From: an uncultured Dysosmobacter sp.
GTDB taxonomy: Bacteria; Bacillota; Clostridia; Oscillospirales; Oscillospiraceae
DNA: 38,432 nucleotides
NCBI RefSeq assembly: GCF_947631635.1
Contig: NZ_CANRMB010000035.1
Location: 1 to 38,432 of the forward strand
Direction of reading: 5' to 3'
Part shown: one piece after another, positions 15,963-24,139 of the stretch
How the letters are laid out: every line of letters begins with the position of its first letter
How positions within the stretch are numbered: position 1 is the first letter of the stretch
Made by a program: the position numbers and the translations under genes
Notes under the pieces: model-generated
Databases searched by the model: none
The model's input: the letters and a program-made list of their open reading frames with translations, nothing else
What the model was told of the DNA's origin: nothing

Positions 15963-16361
15963 TTACCAGACGAATGCCAGGACTTCGCCGCCGACATGCA
16001 GCTCGCGGGCCTTCTTGTCGGTCATGACGCCCTTGGACGTAGAGATGATGGCGATACCCAGGCCGCGGAGCACGCGGGGCAGCTCATCGGCTCCCACATA
16101 GACGCGCAGGCCGGGCTTGGAAACGCGGCGCAGGCCGGAGATGACCTTTTCCTTGCCCGCGTTGTACTTCAGCGTGATGTGGATGACACCCTGGGTGCCG
16201 TCGTCCACGATCTGGAAGTTTTTGATATAGCCCTCATCCAACAGGATCTGAGCGATGCTCTTCTTCATGTTGGAGGCGGGTACATCAACGGTGTCGTGCT
16301 TTGCACTGTTGGCGTTGCGGATGCGGGTGAGCATATCCGCAACAGGATCGGTGATATGCAT
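15963..16361 (-). CDS. rpsH: 30S ribosomal protein S8
   Basis: S8 (uS8, 132 aa) is a core 16S rRNA binder and, in E. coli, the translational repressor of the spc operon. It starts [18 protein letters not shown] and ends with the conserved [18 protein letters not shown] segment. ATG 16361 follows TAGGAGG; the frame runs on to 16595 but without a site. Unlike its neighbours, it is separated from the gene before it (rpsZ) by 406 bases of structured, apparently non-coding DNA. Confidence 0.96.
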   Translation of the reverse strand: MHITDPVADMLTRIRNANSAKHDTVDVPASNMKKSIAQILLDEGYIKNFQIVDDGTQGVIHITLKYNAGKEKVISGLRRVSKPGLRVYVGADELPRVLRGLGIAIISTSKGVMTDKKARELHVGGEVLAFVW

Positions 16362-16767
16362 GGTAAATCCTCCTATTTTTAGAGTTACGGTCACAAAACC
16401 GTTCCGGCAGCGAGGTATCATGGCCAATGGAGCAGTCTGCTCGCGCATGTATGCACAATTGGTCATGACCTTTCGCCATCCGTTATCACAAAGGCCCCAT
16501 ATCAAAAGCCCTTGATCACAAAAAAGATGCCTGCCGCTCTCTGGATTTTTTCCAGAACATGGCACAAGTGGCGCACCTTCTCCAAGGTGCCCCACATTTT
16601 AAAGTACCAAAAATCATGGGATCCGTCAAGTACTTTTGTGCCGATTTTGAAACTTTTTCAGGAAAAAGCGGCCTTTTTCCTTCCGCAGGTCTTGATCCCC
16701 TGGCGAAACGTCGGCCCGAAGTCATATCATGGGATATGGCAGGGGCCGACGCAGAGGGATCAAGGAC
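16362..16767 (-). other. 406-bp structured non-coding gap within the ribosomal cluster
   Basis: No convincing gene lies here. Several hairpins can be drawn on the transcribed (minus) strand. A three-tier stem has 16691-16699/16756-16764, 16709-16717/16743-16751 and 16723-16728/16733-16738. Others are 16660-16668/16673-16681, 16601-16607/16630-16636, 16568-16579/16584-16595 with one mismatch, and 16541-16545/16551-16555. An imperfect branched stem near 16412-16474 encloses two small hairpins. A weak promoter-like pair, TTGACG (16629-16624) and TACTTT (16606-16601) with a 17-base spacer, overlaps one hairpin. No stem has a U-tract. It may be a regulatory RNA, an mRNA processing region or an inserted element. 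Confidence 0.6.
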
Positions 16768-16953
16768 TTAGAAAGAGGCCTTGCGGACGCCGGGGATCTC
16801 GCCCTTGTATGCCAGCTCGCGGAAGCAGATACGGCAGACGCCGTAGTCGCGCAGGTAGGCATGGGGACGGCCGCACAGCTTGCAGCGGTTGTACTTCCGG
16901 GTGGAGTACTTGGCGGGAGCCTGCTGCTTCAGGATCATAGATTTCTTAGCCAT
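16768..16953 (-). CDS. rpsZ: 30S ribosomal protein S14, zinc-binding type Z
   Basis: This is the short S14 (uS14, 61 aa) typical of Gram-positive bacteria. Zinc ligands are C24, C27, C40 and C43 in CKLC and CRIC. It starts [11 protein letters not shown] and ends [11 protein letters not shown]. It lies 14 bases after rplE with a GGAGGAG site. Immediately downstream comes the long structured gap, with the first hairpin starting two to three bases after the stop. Confidence 0.97.
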   Translation of the reverse strand: MAKKSMILKQQAPAKYSTRKYNRCKLCGRPHAYLRDYGVCRICFRELAYKGEIPGVRKASF

Positions 16954-16967
16954 TCTTCTCCTCCTCC

Positions 16968-17507
16968 TTAGCGGGCGAAGGGAGCGCCGACCTGCTGCAG
17001 CAGGGCGCGGGCCTCTTCGTCGGTGTGCGCGGTGGTGCAGATGACCACATCCATGCCGCGGATCTTGTCGATCTTATCATACTCGATCTCGGGGAAGATC
17101 AGCTGCTCCTTGATGCCCAGGGCATAGTTGCCGCGGCCGTCAAAGGAGTTGGGGTTGATGCCCTGGAAGTCGCGGACACGGGGCAGAGCCACGTTGAACA
17201 GACGGTCCAGGAACTCCCACATCTTCTCGCCGCGCAGAGTGACCTTGGCGCCGATGGGCATATCCTCACGCAGCTTGAAGTTTGCAATGGACTTGCGGGC
17301 CTTGGTGATGATGGGCTTCTGGCCGGTGATCTTGGCCAGGTCGCCGACGACATTCTCCAGGACCTTGGAATTCTCACGAGCCTCGCCGCAGCCCACGTTC
17401 ACGACCACCTTGTCGATCTTGGGGATCTGCATGACGCTCTTGTAGCCGAACTGCTTCATCAGAGCGGGAGCGACTTCGGCGGTATACTTTTCTTTCAGTC
17501 TAGCCAT
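16968..17507 (-). CDS. rplE: 50S ribosomal protein L5
   Basis: L5 (uL5, 179 aa) binds 5S rRNA and touches the P-site tRNA. Diagnostic stretches are [41 protein letters not shown] and [20 protein letters not shown]. Length is as usual. It lies 17 bases after rplX and 14 before rpsZ, in the conserved spc order. Confidence 0.97.
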   Translation of the reverse strand: MARLKEKYTAEVAPALMKQFGYKSVMQIPKIDKVVVNVGCGEARENSKVLENVVGDLAKITGQKPIITKARKSIANFKLREDMPIGAKVTLRGEKMWEFLDRLFNVALPRVRDFQGINPNSFDGRGNYALGIKEQLIFPEIEYDKIDKIRGMDVVICTTAHTDEEARALLQQVGAPFAR

Positions 17508-17524
17508 TTGTCAACGCTCCTTTC

Positions 17525-17836
17525 TCACAGCTCAGCGCCGCAGTGCTTGCACACGCGGGTCTTCTTGCCGCCCTCGACCTTGTGGGCGACGCGGGTGCCC
17601 TTGCCGCACTTGGGGCAGACGACCTGCACCTTGCAGCCGGCGATGGCAGCCTCGCGCTTGACGATGCCGCCCTCCTCGCCCTGACGGCGGGGCTTGACGT
17701 GGCAGGTCACCATGTTGATGCCCTCCACAACGACCTTCAGGGAGCCGGGAACGGTGCCCAGCACCTTGCCCTGCTTGCCCTTGTCCTTACCGGACAGGAC
17801 GACAACGGTATCGCCCTTCTTGATATTCATAGCCAT
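17525..17836 (-). CDS. rplX: 50S ribosomal protein L24
   Basis: L24 (uL24, 103 aa) is an assembly-initiating 23S rRNA binder. An N-terminal KOW motif (KKGDTVVVLSGKDKGKQGKV) is followed by NMVTCHVKPRRQGEEGGIV. The C-terminus has two CxxC pairs (CPKC, CKHC) that could bind zinc, as in other Firmicutes L24. ATG 17836 is eight bases after GAGGAGG; a second ATG two codons later is possible. Confidence 0.96.
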   Translation of the reverse strand: MAMNIKKGDTVVVLSGKDKGKQGKVLGTVPGSLKVVVEGINMVTCHVKPRRQGEEGGIVKREAAIAGCKVQVVCPKCGKGTRVAHKVEGGKKTRVCKHCGAEL

Positions 17837-17849
17837 TTCGCTGCCCTCC

Positions 17850-18218
17850 TCAAATCACTTCGGGAGCGAGGGACAGGATCTTCATGTAATCCTTGTCGCG
17901 CAGCTCACGAGCCACAGGCCCAAAGATACGGGTACCTCTGGGGTTCTTGTCGTCCTTGATCAGGACGGCGGCATTGTCATCGAAGCGGACATAGGTGCCG
18001 TCGGCACGACGGACGCCCTTGGCGCTGCGGACGATGACGGCCTTCACGACCTCGCCCTTTTTCACGGTGCCGCCGGGGGTGGACTTGCGGACGGAGGCAA
18101 CGATGACATCGCCGATGTTGCCGAACTTCCGCTTGGAGCCGCCCAGGACACGGATGCACTTGATCTCTTTGGCGCCGGTATTATCGGCAACCTTCAGAAA
18201 AGTTTCCTGCTGAATCAT
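17850..18218 (-). CDS. rplN: 50S ribosomal protein L14
   Basis: L14 (uL14, 122 aa) lies at the subunit interface, forms a bridge to 16S rRNA and is the RsfS silencing-factor target. It starts [20 protein letters not shown] and contains [16 protein letters not shown] and [20 protein letters not shown]. Length and ends fit the family exactly. It lies 14 bases after rpsQ and 13 before rplX, with an AGGAGGT site upstream. Confidence 0.97.
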   Translation of the reverse strand: MIQQETFLKVADNTGAKEIKCIRVLGGSKRKFGNIGDVIVASVRKSTPGGTVKKGEVVKAVIVRSAKGVRRADGTYVRFDDNAAVLIKDDKNPRGTRIFGPVARELRDKDYMKILSLAPEVI

Positions 18219-18232
18219 ACTTCGGCACCTCC

Positions 18233-18499
18233 TTACTTCGCCTTTTCAATGATCTCGACCACGCGCCAGCGCTTGTCCTTGGACAGGGGGCGGGTCTCCA
18301 TCACCTTGACCTTATCGCCGATCCCGCAGGCGTTCTGCTCATCATGAGCCTTCAGCTTGTAGGTGCGGCCGACGATCTTCTTGTACAGAGGATGGGCCAC
18401 GCGGTCCTCAATGGCGACGACCACGGTCTTGTCCATCTTGTCGGAAACGACCTTGCCAACGCGGGTCTTCCGGGAGGAAGTTCTCATCTCTTCGTTCAT
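18233..18499 (-). CDS. rpsQ: 30S ribosomal protein S17
   Basis: S17 (uS17, 88 aa) is an OB-fold primary 16S rRNA binder. The core [37 protein letters not shown] and the C-terminal [21 protein letters not shown] are diagnostic. It lies 17 bases after rpmC with AAGGAGGT ahead of ATG 18499. Confidence 0.97.
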   Translation of the reverse strand: MNEEMRTSSRKTRVGKVVSDKMDKTVVVAIEDRVAHPLYKKIVGRTYKLKAHDEQNACGIGDKVKVMETRPLSKDKRWRVVEIIEKAK

Positions 18500-18516
18500 T
18501 TTCGCTTACCTCCTTC

Positions 18517-18720
18517 TCACTGCTTATCGGAAGCCGCGGCGAGCTCCGCCAGAGCGGTCTTGACTCGGGCAATGTCGTGTTTGGTCTCCCGGATCTTCAC
18601 GGGATTGTCCAGCTGATTGGTGGCGTGCTGCATACGCAGATAGAACAGGTCCTTCTTCAGGCCCACCAGCTTCTCATTCAGCTGCTCAGGGGTCATCTTA
18701 CGAATCTCACTTGCCTTCAT
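18517..18720 (-). CDS. rpmC: 50S ribosomal protein L29
   Basis: L29 (uL29, 67 aa) is a helical-hairpin protein near the exit tunnel that contributes to the trigger-factor and SRP docking site. The sequence KASEIRKMTPEQLNEKLVGLKKDLFYLRMQHAT is typical. The ATG at 18720 lies one base after the rplP stop. A GTG at 18729, overlapping rplP by eight bases, is a possible alternative (three extra residues). Both imply translational coupling with rplP. Confidence 0.95.
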   Translation of the reverse strand: MKASEIRKMTPEQLNEKLVGLKKDLFYLRMQHATNQLDNPVKIRETKHDIARVKTALAELAAASDKQ

Positions 18721-18721
18721 C

Positions 18722-19144
18722 TTACTCACCTGCTTCCTCGGTGCGGGCGATTACCTTCGTCTTGATGGGCAGCTTGTGGCTGGCCAGACGCAGCGCCTCG
18801 CGGGCAACATCTTCGGGTACGCCGGCGATCTCAAACATGACACGGCCGGGCTTCACAACGGCAACCCAGTACTCGGGGCTGCCCTTACCGGAACCCATAC
18901 GGGAGTCGGCGGCTCTCATGGTAACGGACTTATCGGGGAAGATCTTGATCCAGACCTGGCCGCCGCGCTTGGTGTAACGGGTCATGGCGATACGGGCGGC
19001 CTCGATCTGATTGCTCTTGATCCAGCCGGGCTCGTCAGCCACCAGGCCCCACTCGCCGTAAGCGACGGTGTTGCCGCGGGTGGCCTTACCGGTCATACGG
19101 CCGCGCTGCATGCGGCGGTATTTTACTCTCTTGGGCAGAAGCAT
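18722..19144 (-). CDS. rplP: 50S ribosomal protein L16
   Basis: L16 (uL16, 140 aa) is a late-assembling protein near the A-site tRNA and peptidyl-transferase centre. It starts [21 protein letters not shown] and contains [19 protein letters not shown] and [19 protein letters not shown]. Its ATG overlaps the rpsC stop by one base in a TAATG junction, and its own stop lies one base before rpmC. Confidence 0.97.
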   Translation of the reverse strand: MLLPKRVKYRRMQRGRMTGKATRGNTVAYGEWGLVADEPGWIKSNQIEAARIAMTRYTKRGGQVWIKIFPDKSVTMRAADSRMGSGKGSPEYWVAVVKPGRVMFEIAGVPEDVAREALRLASHKLPIKTKVIARTEEAGE

Positions 19145-20025
19145 TACTGGGCTCCTCCTTCCTTAGCAGGGGCTGCGGGAGCAGCCGGACGGGTGTTGGT
19201 GCGGTTGAAGCCGCCCTGGGGACGACCCTGGCCGCCGCGGTTGAAGCCGCCCTGACGGTCACGGTTGAAGCCACCGCCCTGGCCGCCGCGGTTGAAGCCG
19301 CCGGAACGACGGTCGCCGTCACGGCGGGGACGACGCTCACGACGCTCCTGATAGGGCTTGGAGGTGTCCATGGTGCGGGGGGTGGTGCGCAGGGTCTGAG
19401 AGAGGACCTCGCCCTTGTAGATCCACACCTTCACGCCGATGCGGCCAAAGGTGGTGGCGGCCTCCGCGAAGCCGTACTCGATGTCGGCGCGGATGGTCTG
19501 CAGGGGGATGGTGCCCTCGTGATAGTGCTCGACGCCGGCGATCTCGCGGCCGCCCAGACGGCCGGAGCAGCAGGTCTTGATGCCCTTGGCGCCGGCGCGC
19601 ATGGCGCGGGCCATGGCGTTCTTCATGGCGCGGCGGTGAGAGATGCGCTTCTCCAGCTGCTGGGCGATGTTCTCCGCCACCAGCTGGGCGTTCATGTCGG
19701 GGTTCTTGACCTCGACGATGTTCAGTCTGACCTTCTTGCCGATCATCTTCTCCACAGCCAGACGGTACTGCTCGATCTGCTCGCCGCCCTTGCCGATGAC
19801 GACGCCGGGACGGGCGCAGTGCAGGAAGATGGTGACGGTATCGGCGCTGCGCTCGATCTCGATCTTGGGCACGCCGGCGCCGTACAGGGTCTTTTTCAGG
19901 TACTTGCGGATCTTCTGATCCTCGACGATCAGGTCGCCGACTTTCTCTTCACTGGCATACCAACGGGAATCCCAGTCTTTGATGACGCCCACGCGCAGGC
20001 CGTGGGGATTAACTTTCTGTCCCAT
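19144..20025 (-). CDS. rpsC: 30S ribosomal protein S3 with RG-rich C-terminal extension
   Basis: S3 (uS3, 293 aa) shapes the mRNA entry pore. The normal body (about 1-212) starts [18 protein letters not shown] and contains the KH domain with [12 protein letters not shown] and the C-terminal-domain motif [22 protein letters not shown]. About 80 further residues follow. They are rich in arginine, glycine, asparagine and phenylalanine, with repeated GGFNR and RGGQG units, and end in an alanine/proline-rich tail. Bacillus S3 is about 218 residues, so the extension is unusual. The stop overlaps the rplP start by one base. Identification is certain; the role of the tail is unknown. Confidence 0.96.
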   Translation of the reverse strand: MGQKVNPHGLRVGVIKDWDSRWYASEEKVGDLIVEDQKIRKYLKKTLYGAGVPKIEIERSADTVTIFLHCARPGVVIGKGGEQIEQYRLAVEKMIGKKVRLNIVEVKNPDMNAQLVAENIAQQLEKRISHRRAMKNAMARAMRAGAKGIKTCCSGRLGGREIAGVEHYHEGTIPLQTIRADIEYGFAEAATTFGRIGVKVWIYKGEVLSQTLRTTPRTMDTSKPYQERRERRPRRDGDRRSGGFNRGGQGGGFNRDRQGGFNRGGQGRPQGGFNRTNTRPAAPAAPAKEGGAQ

Positions 20026-20043
20026 AAACTGTTCTCCTCCCTC

Positions 20044-20388
20044 TTATGCCTTTTCCGTCACAGCCAGGGTGACGTGAGAAGTGCGCTTGTTGATACGGTA
20101 GGCGCGGCCCTGTGCCCGGGGCATCATCCGCTTCAGGATGGGGCCGGGCGTGGCGAACACCTCGGACACCACCAGCTTGGCGGGGTCCATGCCGAAGTTG
20201 TTCTCGGCGTTGGCGCAGGCGGACTTCAGGAGCTTCATCAGAGGCTCGGAAGCGGCCTTGGGGGTCTGCATCAGGATGGCCATGGCAGTGCCGGCATCCT
20301 TGCCGCGGATCAGATCGCAGACGATCTGGATCTTGCGGGGAGCGATGCGGACATAGCGCAGATACGCTTTAGCTTCTTTCTTTTCCAT
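20044..20388 (-). CDS. rplV: 50S ribosomal protein L22
   Basis: L22 (uL22, 114 aa) extends a beta-hairpin into the nascent-peptide tunnel. Diagnostic parts are [20 protein letters not shown] and [21 protein letters not shown]. The ATG at 20388 is nine bases after AAGGAGG. An ATG at 20397 directly abuts that site and cannot be served by it, so the three-residue-longer form is rejected. It lies 19 bases after rpsS. Confidence 0.96.
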   Translation of the reverse strand: MEKKEAKAYLRYVRIAPRKIQIVCDLIRGKDAGTAMAILMQTPKAASEPLMKLLKSACANAENNFGMDPAKLVVSEVFATPGPILKRMMPRAQGRAYRINKRTSHVTLAVTEKA

Positions 20389-20407
20389 GTTCAGCATCCT
20401 CCTTCAA

Positions 20408-20671
20408 TTAAGAATCTTTCCGGTGGCCGCGGAAGGTGCGGGTGGGAGCGAACTCACCCAGCTTGTGGCCGACCATGTCCTCCTGGACATAGACGGGCAC
20501 GTGCTTGCGGCCATCGTGAACGGCGATGGTGTGGCCGACGAAGGCGGGGAAGATGGTGGAGCTGCGGCTCCAGGTCTTCAGAACCTTCTTCTCGTTCTTG
20601 GCGTTCATTTCCTCGACCCGCTTCAGAAGCTCAGGGGCAACATACGGGCCTTTTTTAATGGATCTGCTCAT
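20408..20671 (-). CDS. rpsS: 30S ribosomal protein S19
   Basis: S19 (uS19, 87 aa) forms a complex with S13 in the 30S head. It starts [20 protein letters not shown] and contains the signature [20 protein letters not shown] and [21 protein letters not shown]. It lies 15 bases after rplB with an AGGGAGG-like site. Length is normal. Confidence 0.97.
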   Translation of the reverse strand: MSRSIKKGPYVAPELLKRVEEMNAKNEKKVLKTWSRSSTIFPAFVGHTIAVHDGRKHVPVYVQEDMVGHKLGEFAPTRTFRGHRKDS

Positions 20672-20686
20672 ATTTACTTGCCTCCC

Positions 20687-21523
20687 TTACTTCTCGTTGC
20701 GACGCTTCACAATGAACTTATTGGTGGGGTTCTTGCCCTTGCGGGTCTTGTAACCCATGGCGGGCTTGCCCCAAGGAGTCACAGGGCCGGGACGGCCGAC
20801 GGGCGCGCGGCCCTCGCCGCCGCCGTGGGGGTGGTCGTTGGGGTTCATGACAGAGCCGCGGACGGTGGGACGCCAACCCATGTGGCGCTTGCGGCCGGCC
20901 TTGCCGATGTTGATGTTCTCATGCTCGATGTTGCCGACCTGGCCGATGGTGGCCATGCAGTTGGTGCGCACGATGCGGACCTCGCCGGAGGGCATACGGA
21001 TCTGGGCGTCGCCGCCCTCCTTTGCCATCAGCTGGGCGGAGGTGCCGGCGGAACGGACCAGCTGGGCGCCGTTGCCGGGATGCAGCTCGATGTTGTGGAT
21101 GATGGTGCCGACGGGGATGTTGGCCAGGGGCAGCGCGTTGCCGACCTTGATATCGGCCTTGGCGCCGGCTTCCACCTTGTCGCCGGCATTCAGGCCCACG
21201 GGAGCCAGGATATAGCGGCGCTCGCCGTCCTCATACTCCAGGAGGGCGATGTTGGCGGAGCGGTTGGGATCGTACTCCAGGCGCAGGACGGTGGCGAACA
21301 TGTCGTGCTTGTCGCGCTTGAAGTCGATGACGCGGTACTTGCGCTTGTTGCCGCCGCCGCGGTGGCGGACGGTGATACGGCCATAGCTGTTGCGGCCGGA
21401 GCTCTTCTTCAGAGGCTCGACCAGGCTGGGCTCGGGCTTGGCCTTCTTGTCAATGCCGTCGAAACCGGAGACCGTCATCTGACGTCTGGAAGGGGTCGTC
21501 GGCTTAAAAGTTTTAATAGACAT
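20687..21523 (-). CDS. rplB: 50S ribosomal protein L2
   Basis: L2 (uL2, 278 aa) is needed for subunit joining and peptidyl-transferase activity. The N-terminal part has [20 protein letters not shown], and the C-terminal part has the active-centre-proximal [19 protein letters not shown] followed by [13 protein letters not shown]. Its length is typical. It lies 24 bases after rplW and 15 before rpsS. Confidence 0.97.
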   Translation of the reverse strand: MSIKTFKPTTPSRRQMTVSGFDGIDKKAKPEPSLVEPLKKSSGRNSYGRITVRHRGGGNKRKYRVIDFKRDKHDMFATVLRLEYDPNRSANIALLEYEDGERRYILAPVGLNAGDKVEAGAKADIKVGNALPLANIPVGTIIHNIELHPGNGAQLVRSAGTSAQLMAKEGGDAQIRMPSGEVRIVRTNCMATIGQVGNIEHENINIGKAGRKRHMGWRPTVRGSVMNPNDHPHGGGEGRAPVGRPGPVTPWGKPAMGYKTRKGKNPTNKFIVKRRNEK

Positions 21524-21547
21524 TCTGCTTTACACTCCTTCCCTTAA

Positions 21548-21841
21548 TCAGACCATGCCTTCGAAGAACTCGATGGTCTTGGAATCGGCGGTCAGCTGGA
21601 CATAGGCCTTTTTCCAGGTCTTGGTCATGCCGGGACGGCCGGCGCCCATGCGCTTTTCCTTGCCGGGCACAGTCAGGGTGTTGACGGAAGCGACCTTCAC
21701 GCCGAAGATCTCCTCAACAGCCTTCTTGATCTCGATCTTGCCAGCGTCCTTGGCAACCTCGAAGACGTACTTCTTGTCGGCGGCGCCGGCCATAGCACGC
21801 TCGGTGATGATGGGACGGATAATGATATCGTAAGCGGTCAT
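21548..21841 (-). CDS. rplW: 50S ribosomal protein L23
   Basis: L23 (uL23, 97 aa) lies at the tunnel exit and docks trigger factor and SRP. It starts MTAYDIIIRPIITERAMAGA and contains the YVFEVAKDAGKIEIKKAVEEIFGVKVASVNTL core. The start overlaps the rplD stop by one base (TAATG), which implies coupled translation. Confidence 0.97.
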   Translation of the reverse strand: MTAYDIIIRPIITERAMAGAADKKYVFEVAKDAGKIEIKKAVEEIFGVKVASVNTLTVPGKEKRMGAGRPGMTKTWKKAYVQLTADSKTIEFFEGMV

Positions 21842-22464
21842 TATGCGTACACCTCCTCGATTTTTGCGAGGGCGGCCTGATCCACCACCAGATACTGGGC
21901 GTTGATGATGTCATAGACATTCAGCTGCACAGCGGGAGTGGTCAGCACGCCGGGGATGTTCCGGGCGCTCTTGACGACAACAGTGTCAACGGCGGGCGTC
22001 ACGACGACGGCCTTGCCGTCGACCTTGACGGCATCCAGGAACTTGCGGAAGTCGGCGGTCTTGATGGCGTCCATCTTGATGGAGTCGATCACGACCAGCT
22101 TGCCCTCGGCCACCTTGGCGGACAGGACGGACTTCAGAGCCAGTCTCTTGACCTTCTTGTTCAGCACATAGCTGTAATCCCGGGGCTTGGGGGCGAACAC
22201 GATGCCGCCGTGAGTCCACTGGGGAGAACGGGTGCTGCCCTGACGGGCGTGGCCGGTATCCTTCTGACGCCAGGGCTTTCTGCCGCCGCCGGAGACTTCG
22301 GCGCGGGTGAGGGCGCTCTGGGTGCCCTGTCTGCAATTGGCGAGGTGGTTCTTGACGACCTCATGCACAACGACGGCATTGGGCTCGATGCCAAAGACCG
22401 CGTCGTTCAGTTCCACGGTACCGACTTCTGCGCCGGCCATGTTCAAAACTTTGATAGAAGACAT
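21841..22464 (-). CDS. rplD: 50S ribosomal protein L4
   Basis: L4 (uL4, 207 aa) is an assembly-initiating protein that reaches into the exit tunnel. In gamma-proteobacteria it also represses its own S10 operon. Diagnostic segments are RQGTQSALTRAEVSGGGRKPWRQKDTGHARQGS and KSVLSAKVAEGKLVVID. It lies 18 bases after rplC. Whether it acts on the unusual leader upstream of rpsJ is an open question. Confidence 0.97.
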   Translation of the reverse strand: MSSIKVLNMAGAEVGTVELNDAVFGIEPNAVVVHEVVKNHLANCRQGTQSALTRAEVSGGGRKPWRQKDTGHARQGSTRSPQWTHGGIVFAPKPRDYSYVLNKKVKRLALKSVLSAKVAEGKLVVIDSIKMDAIKTADFRKFLDAVKVDGKAVVVTPAVDTVVVKSARNIPGVLTTPAVQLNVYDIINAQYLVVDQAALAKIEEVYA

Positions 22465-22482
22465 TATTCAAGCACCCCTTTC

Positions 22483-23202
22483 TTACTTGTTTCTGGCGGA
22501 AGCCTTCTGCGGGTTGCGGCCGGAAGCCTTCTGCGGGTTCTTGCTGATGTCCGCGCCAGCCTGCTTGACCTTGTGGACCTTGACAGTGGACTTGATGGTG
22601 ACCAGACCGCCCTTGGGGCCGGGAACGGCGCCGCAGACAACCAGCATGTTCAGCTCGGGATCGACCTTGACAACGGACAGGTTCTGGACGGTGACCTGAT
22701 CGACGCCCATGTGACCGGCGCCGTCACGGCCCTTGAAGATACGGGCAGGATCGGTACCGGCGGCCAGAGCGCCCTGATGACGGTGGACAGGGCCGCCGCC
22801 GTGGGTGTTGCGCTTCACAGCCGCGCCGTGGCGCTTGACAACGCCCTGGAAGCCGTGGCCCTTGCTGATGCCGGTGACATCCACAAAGTCGCCGGCCTGG
22901 AAGGTGTCGGCCTTCACGATGTCGCCGATGTTCAGCTCGGCGGCGTTCTCCAGGTCGAACTCGCGCAGGTGCTTCTTGGGAGACACGCCGGCCTTGTTCA
23001 GGTGGCCCATCTCGGGCTTGGTCAGCTTGCGCTCGGGGACATCCTCAAAGCCCAGCTGGACAGCCTGGTAGCCTTCCTTTTCGGAAGTCTTCTTCTGAAC
23101 GACCACGCAGGGGCCCGCCTCGATGACAGTGACGGGGATCACATGGCCGTTCTCGTCAAAAATCTGGGACATGCCCACTTTTTTGCCGATGATAGCTTTC
23201 AT
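22483..23202 (-). CDS. rplC: 50S ribosomal protein L3 with short repeated tail
   Basis: L3 (uL3, 239 aa) is one of the first proteins to bind 23S rRNA and reaches the peptidyl-transferase centre. It starts [20 protein letters not shown] and contains [17 protein letters not shown] and [20 protein letters not shown]. The last 20 or so residues contain two copies of NPQKAS encoded by near-identical DNA, an extension beyond the usual end. ATG 23202 follows AGGAGGAG; the open frame to 23322 is not used. A 155-base spacer separates it from rpsJ. Confidence 0.95.
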   Translation of the reverse strand: MKAIIGKKVGMSQIFDENGHVIPVTVIEAGPCVVVQKKTSEKEGYQAVQLGFEDVPERKLTKPEMGHLNKAGVSPKKHLREFDLENAAELNIGDIVKADTFQAGDFVDVTGISKGHGFQGVVKRHGAAVKRNTHGGGPVHRHQGALAAGTDPARIFKGRDGAGHMGVDQVTVQNLSVVKVDPELNMLVVCGAVPGPKGGLVTIKSTVKVHKVKQAGADISKNPQKASGRNPQKASARNK

Positions 23203-23357
23203 TGTGTATTCTCCTCCTGAAAGGTTATTGGTCGGCTTAGATACGGACGGTTGGGTGCCCGCCGCATTGCTCTGCCGACATGACCCGTCCATCTCGCAAG
23301 ACGATGGACATTGGGTGAGCAAACGAAATTAAATTGGGATCGTGCGCAAGACCAGCC
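23203..23357 (-). promoter_or_regulatory. rpsJ-rplC spacer with competing hairpins
   Basis: This spacer is far longer than neighbouring gaps. On the transcript GTCCATC/GATGGAC (23287-23293 with 23303-23309) can form a hairpin. The bases 23285-23290 can instead pair with 23245-23250 (GGACGG/CCGTCC) inside a stem closed by 23231-23236/23274-23279. The two pairings share bases and exclude each other, which may indicate regulation of L3 and downstream genes. Confidence 0.4.
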
Positions 23358-23669
23358 TTACAGCTTGATCTCGATCTCCACACCGGCGGGCAGCTCGAGC
23401 GCCATCAGGGCCTCGACGGTCTTGGGAGTGGACTTGGTGATGTCGATCAGTCTCTTATGGGTGCGGCGCTCGAACTGCTCGCGGCTGTCCTTGTACTTGT
23501 GCACGGCCCGCAGGATGGTGACGACTTCCTTCTTGGTGGGCAGAGGGATGGGGCCGGAGACCTCGGCGCCGGTGCGCTTGGCAGTCTCGACGATCTTCTC
23601 TGCGCTCTGGTCGATGACCTGGTGGTCATAGGCCTTCAGACGAATGCGGATCATTTCTTTCTGTGCCAT
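23358..23669 (-). CDS. rpsJ: 30S ribosomal protein S10
   Basis: S10 (uS10, 103 aa) is a 30S head protein, and as NusE it also joins transcription antitermination complexes. It starts [20 protein letters not shown] and contains [35 protein letters not shown]. It is the first gene of the supercluster. AGGAGG lies about nine bases upstream of the ATG at 23669, just 3' of a hairpin in the leader. Confidence 0.97.
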   Translation of the reverse strand: MAQKEMIRIRLKAYDHQVIDQSAEKIVETAKRTGAEVSGPIPLPTKKEVVTILRAVHKYKDSREQFERRTHKRLIDITKSTPKTVEALMALELPAGVEIEIKL

Positions 23670-23957
23670 GGTTGTTTCCTCCTGATTTCGTAGGTAGTTT
23701 GACGCAGTCTCGACGACCTACGGCGAGAGAATTTTTCTATACGCTTATCCGTGCGTATCATTCCAGCTCACGAAAAATACCGGCGCAGGGGACCTACGGC
23801 CGGTACATGGATCATGGCGTGGCGATCTACGCAACGTACAGATCTTCTCAGCCGCCCGATTATCGGACATACTCCCCGGAAGTTACCTCCTCTCGGAGCA
23901 ATCTCCCGGTTCATCGCAACGCTGCGGGCAGGACAAGTCCTTTCGCACAGCCTCTTT
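23670..23957 (-). promoter_or_regulatory. Long structured 5' leader of the S10-spc-alpha transcript
   Basis: About 280 bases lie between the promoter and rpsJ without a convincing gene. On the transcribed strand a 7-bp stem (23716-23722/23689-23695) ends six bases before the Shine-Dalgarno sequence. The decamer containing one arm (plus-strand GACCTACGGC) occurs twice, at 23715-23724 and 23791-23800. The upstream copy lies in the loop of another stem (23778-23784/23799-23805). Further stems are 23739-23744/23753-23758, 23824-23828/23840-23844 and 23856-23859/23863-23866. The arrangement suggests alternative pairing and autogenous control, not yet assignable to a known r-protein leader. Confidence 0.6.
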
Positions 23958-23986
23958 ATAATAAAAGAAAATCCCCTTGCTGTCAA
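23958..23986 (-). promoter_or_regulatory. Promoter of the S10-spc-alpha supercluster
   Basis: On the minus strand TTGACA (23986-23981) and TATTAT (23963-23958) are exactly 17 bases apart; the -35 is perfect and the -10 matches at five of six positions. The -35 lies across the loop of the proS terminator hairpin, and the -10 lies in the T-tract. Transcription should start near 23951. Confidence 0.8.
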
Positions 23987-23996
23987 GGGGATTTTC
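23960..23996 (-). terminator. Terminator of proS, overlapping the S10 promoter
   Basis: A perfect 13-bp stem, GAAAATCCCCTTG/CAAGGGGATTTTC (23967-23979 with 23984-23996), has a four-base loop and is followed on the minus strand by TTTTATTAT. It lies about 145 bases after the proS stop. Confidence 0.85.
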
Positions 23997-24139
23997 TCTG
24001 TTTTTGATAAAAATTTGCAGATTTTTTTGGTATCTCTGAGGACAGCTGTTTCCATTGCGGAGACAGCCGCCATTTCCCGGCCGGATCCCCTGCATCTCGT
24101 CCTTCTCCGCCTGCTCTCCGGCGACCCGGGGCCAGGGGA

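Noticed and set aside
16516..16725. 69-codon open frame in the rpsZ-rpsH gap
   Set aside because: No ribosome binding site or recognisable motif, and it overlaps several hairpins; a structured non-coding interval fits better.
23670..24139. CRISPR array or tRNA gene in the region before rpsJ
   Set aside because: The repeated decamer occurs only twice without regular spacers, and no cloverleaf with a T-arm is present.
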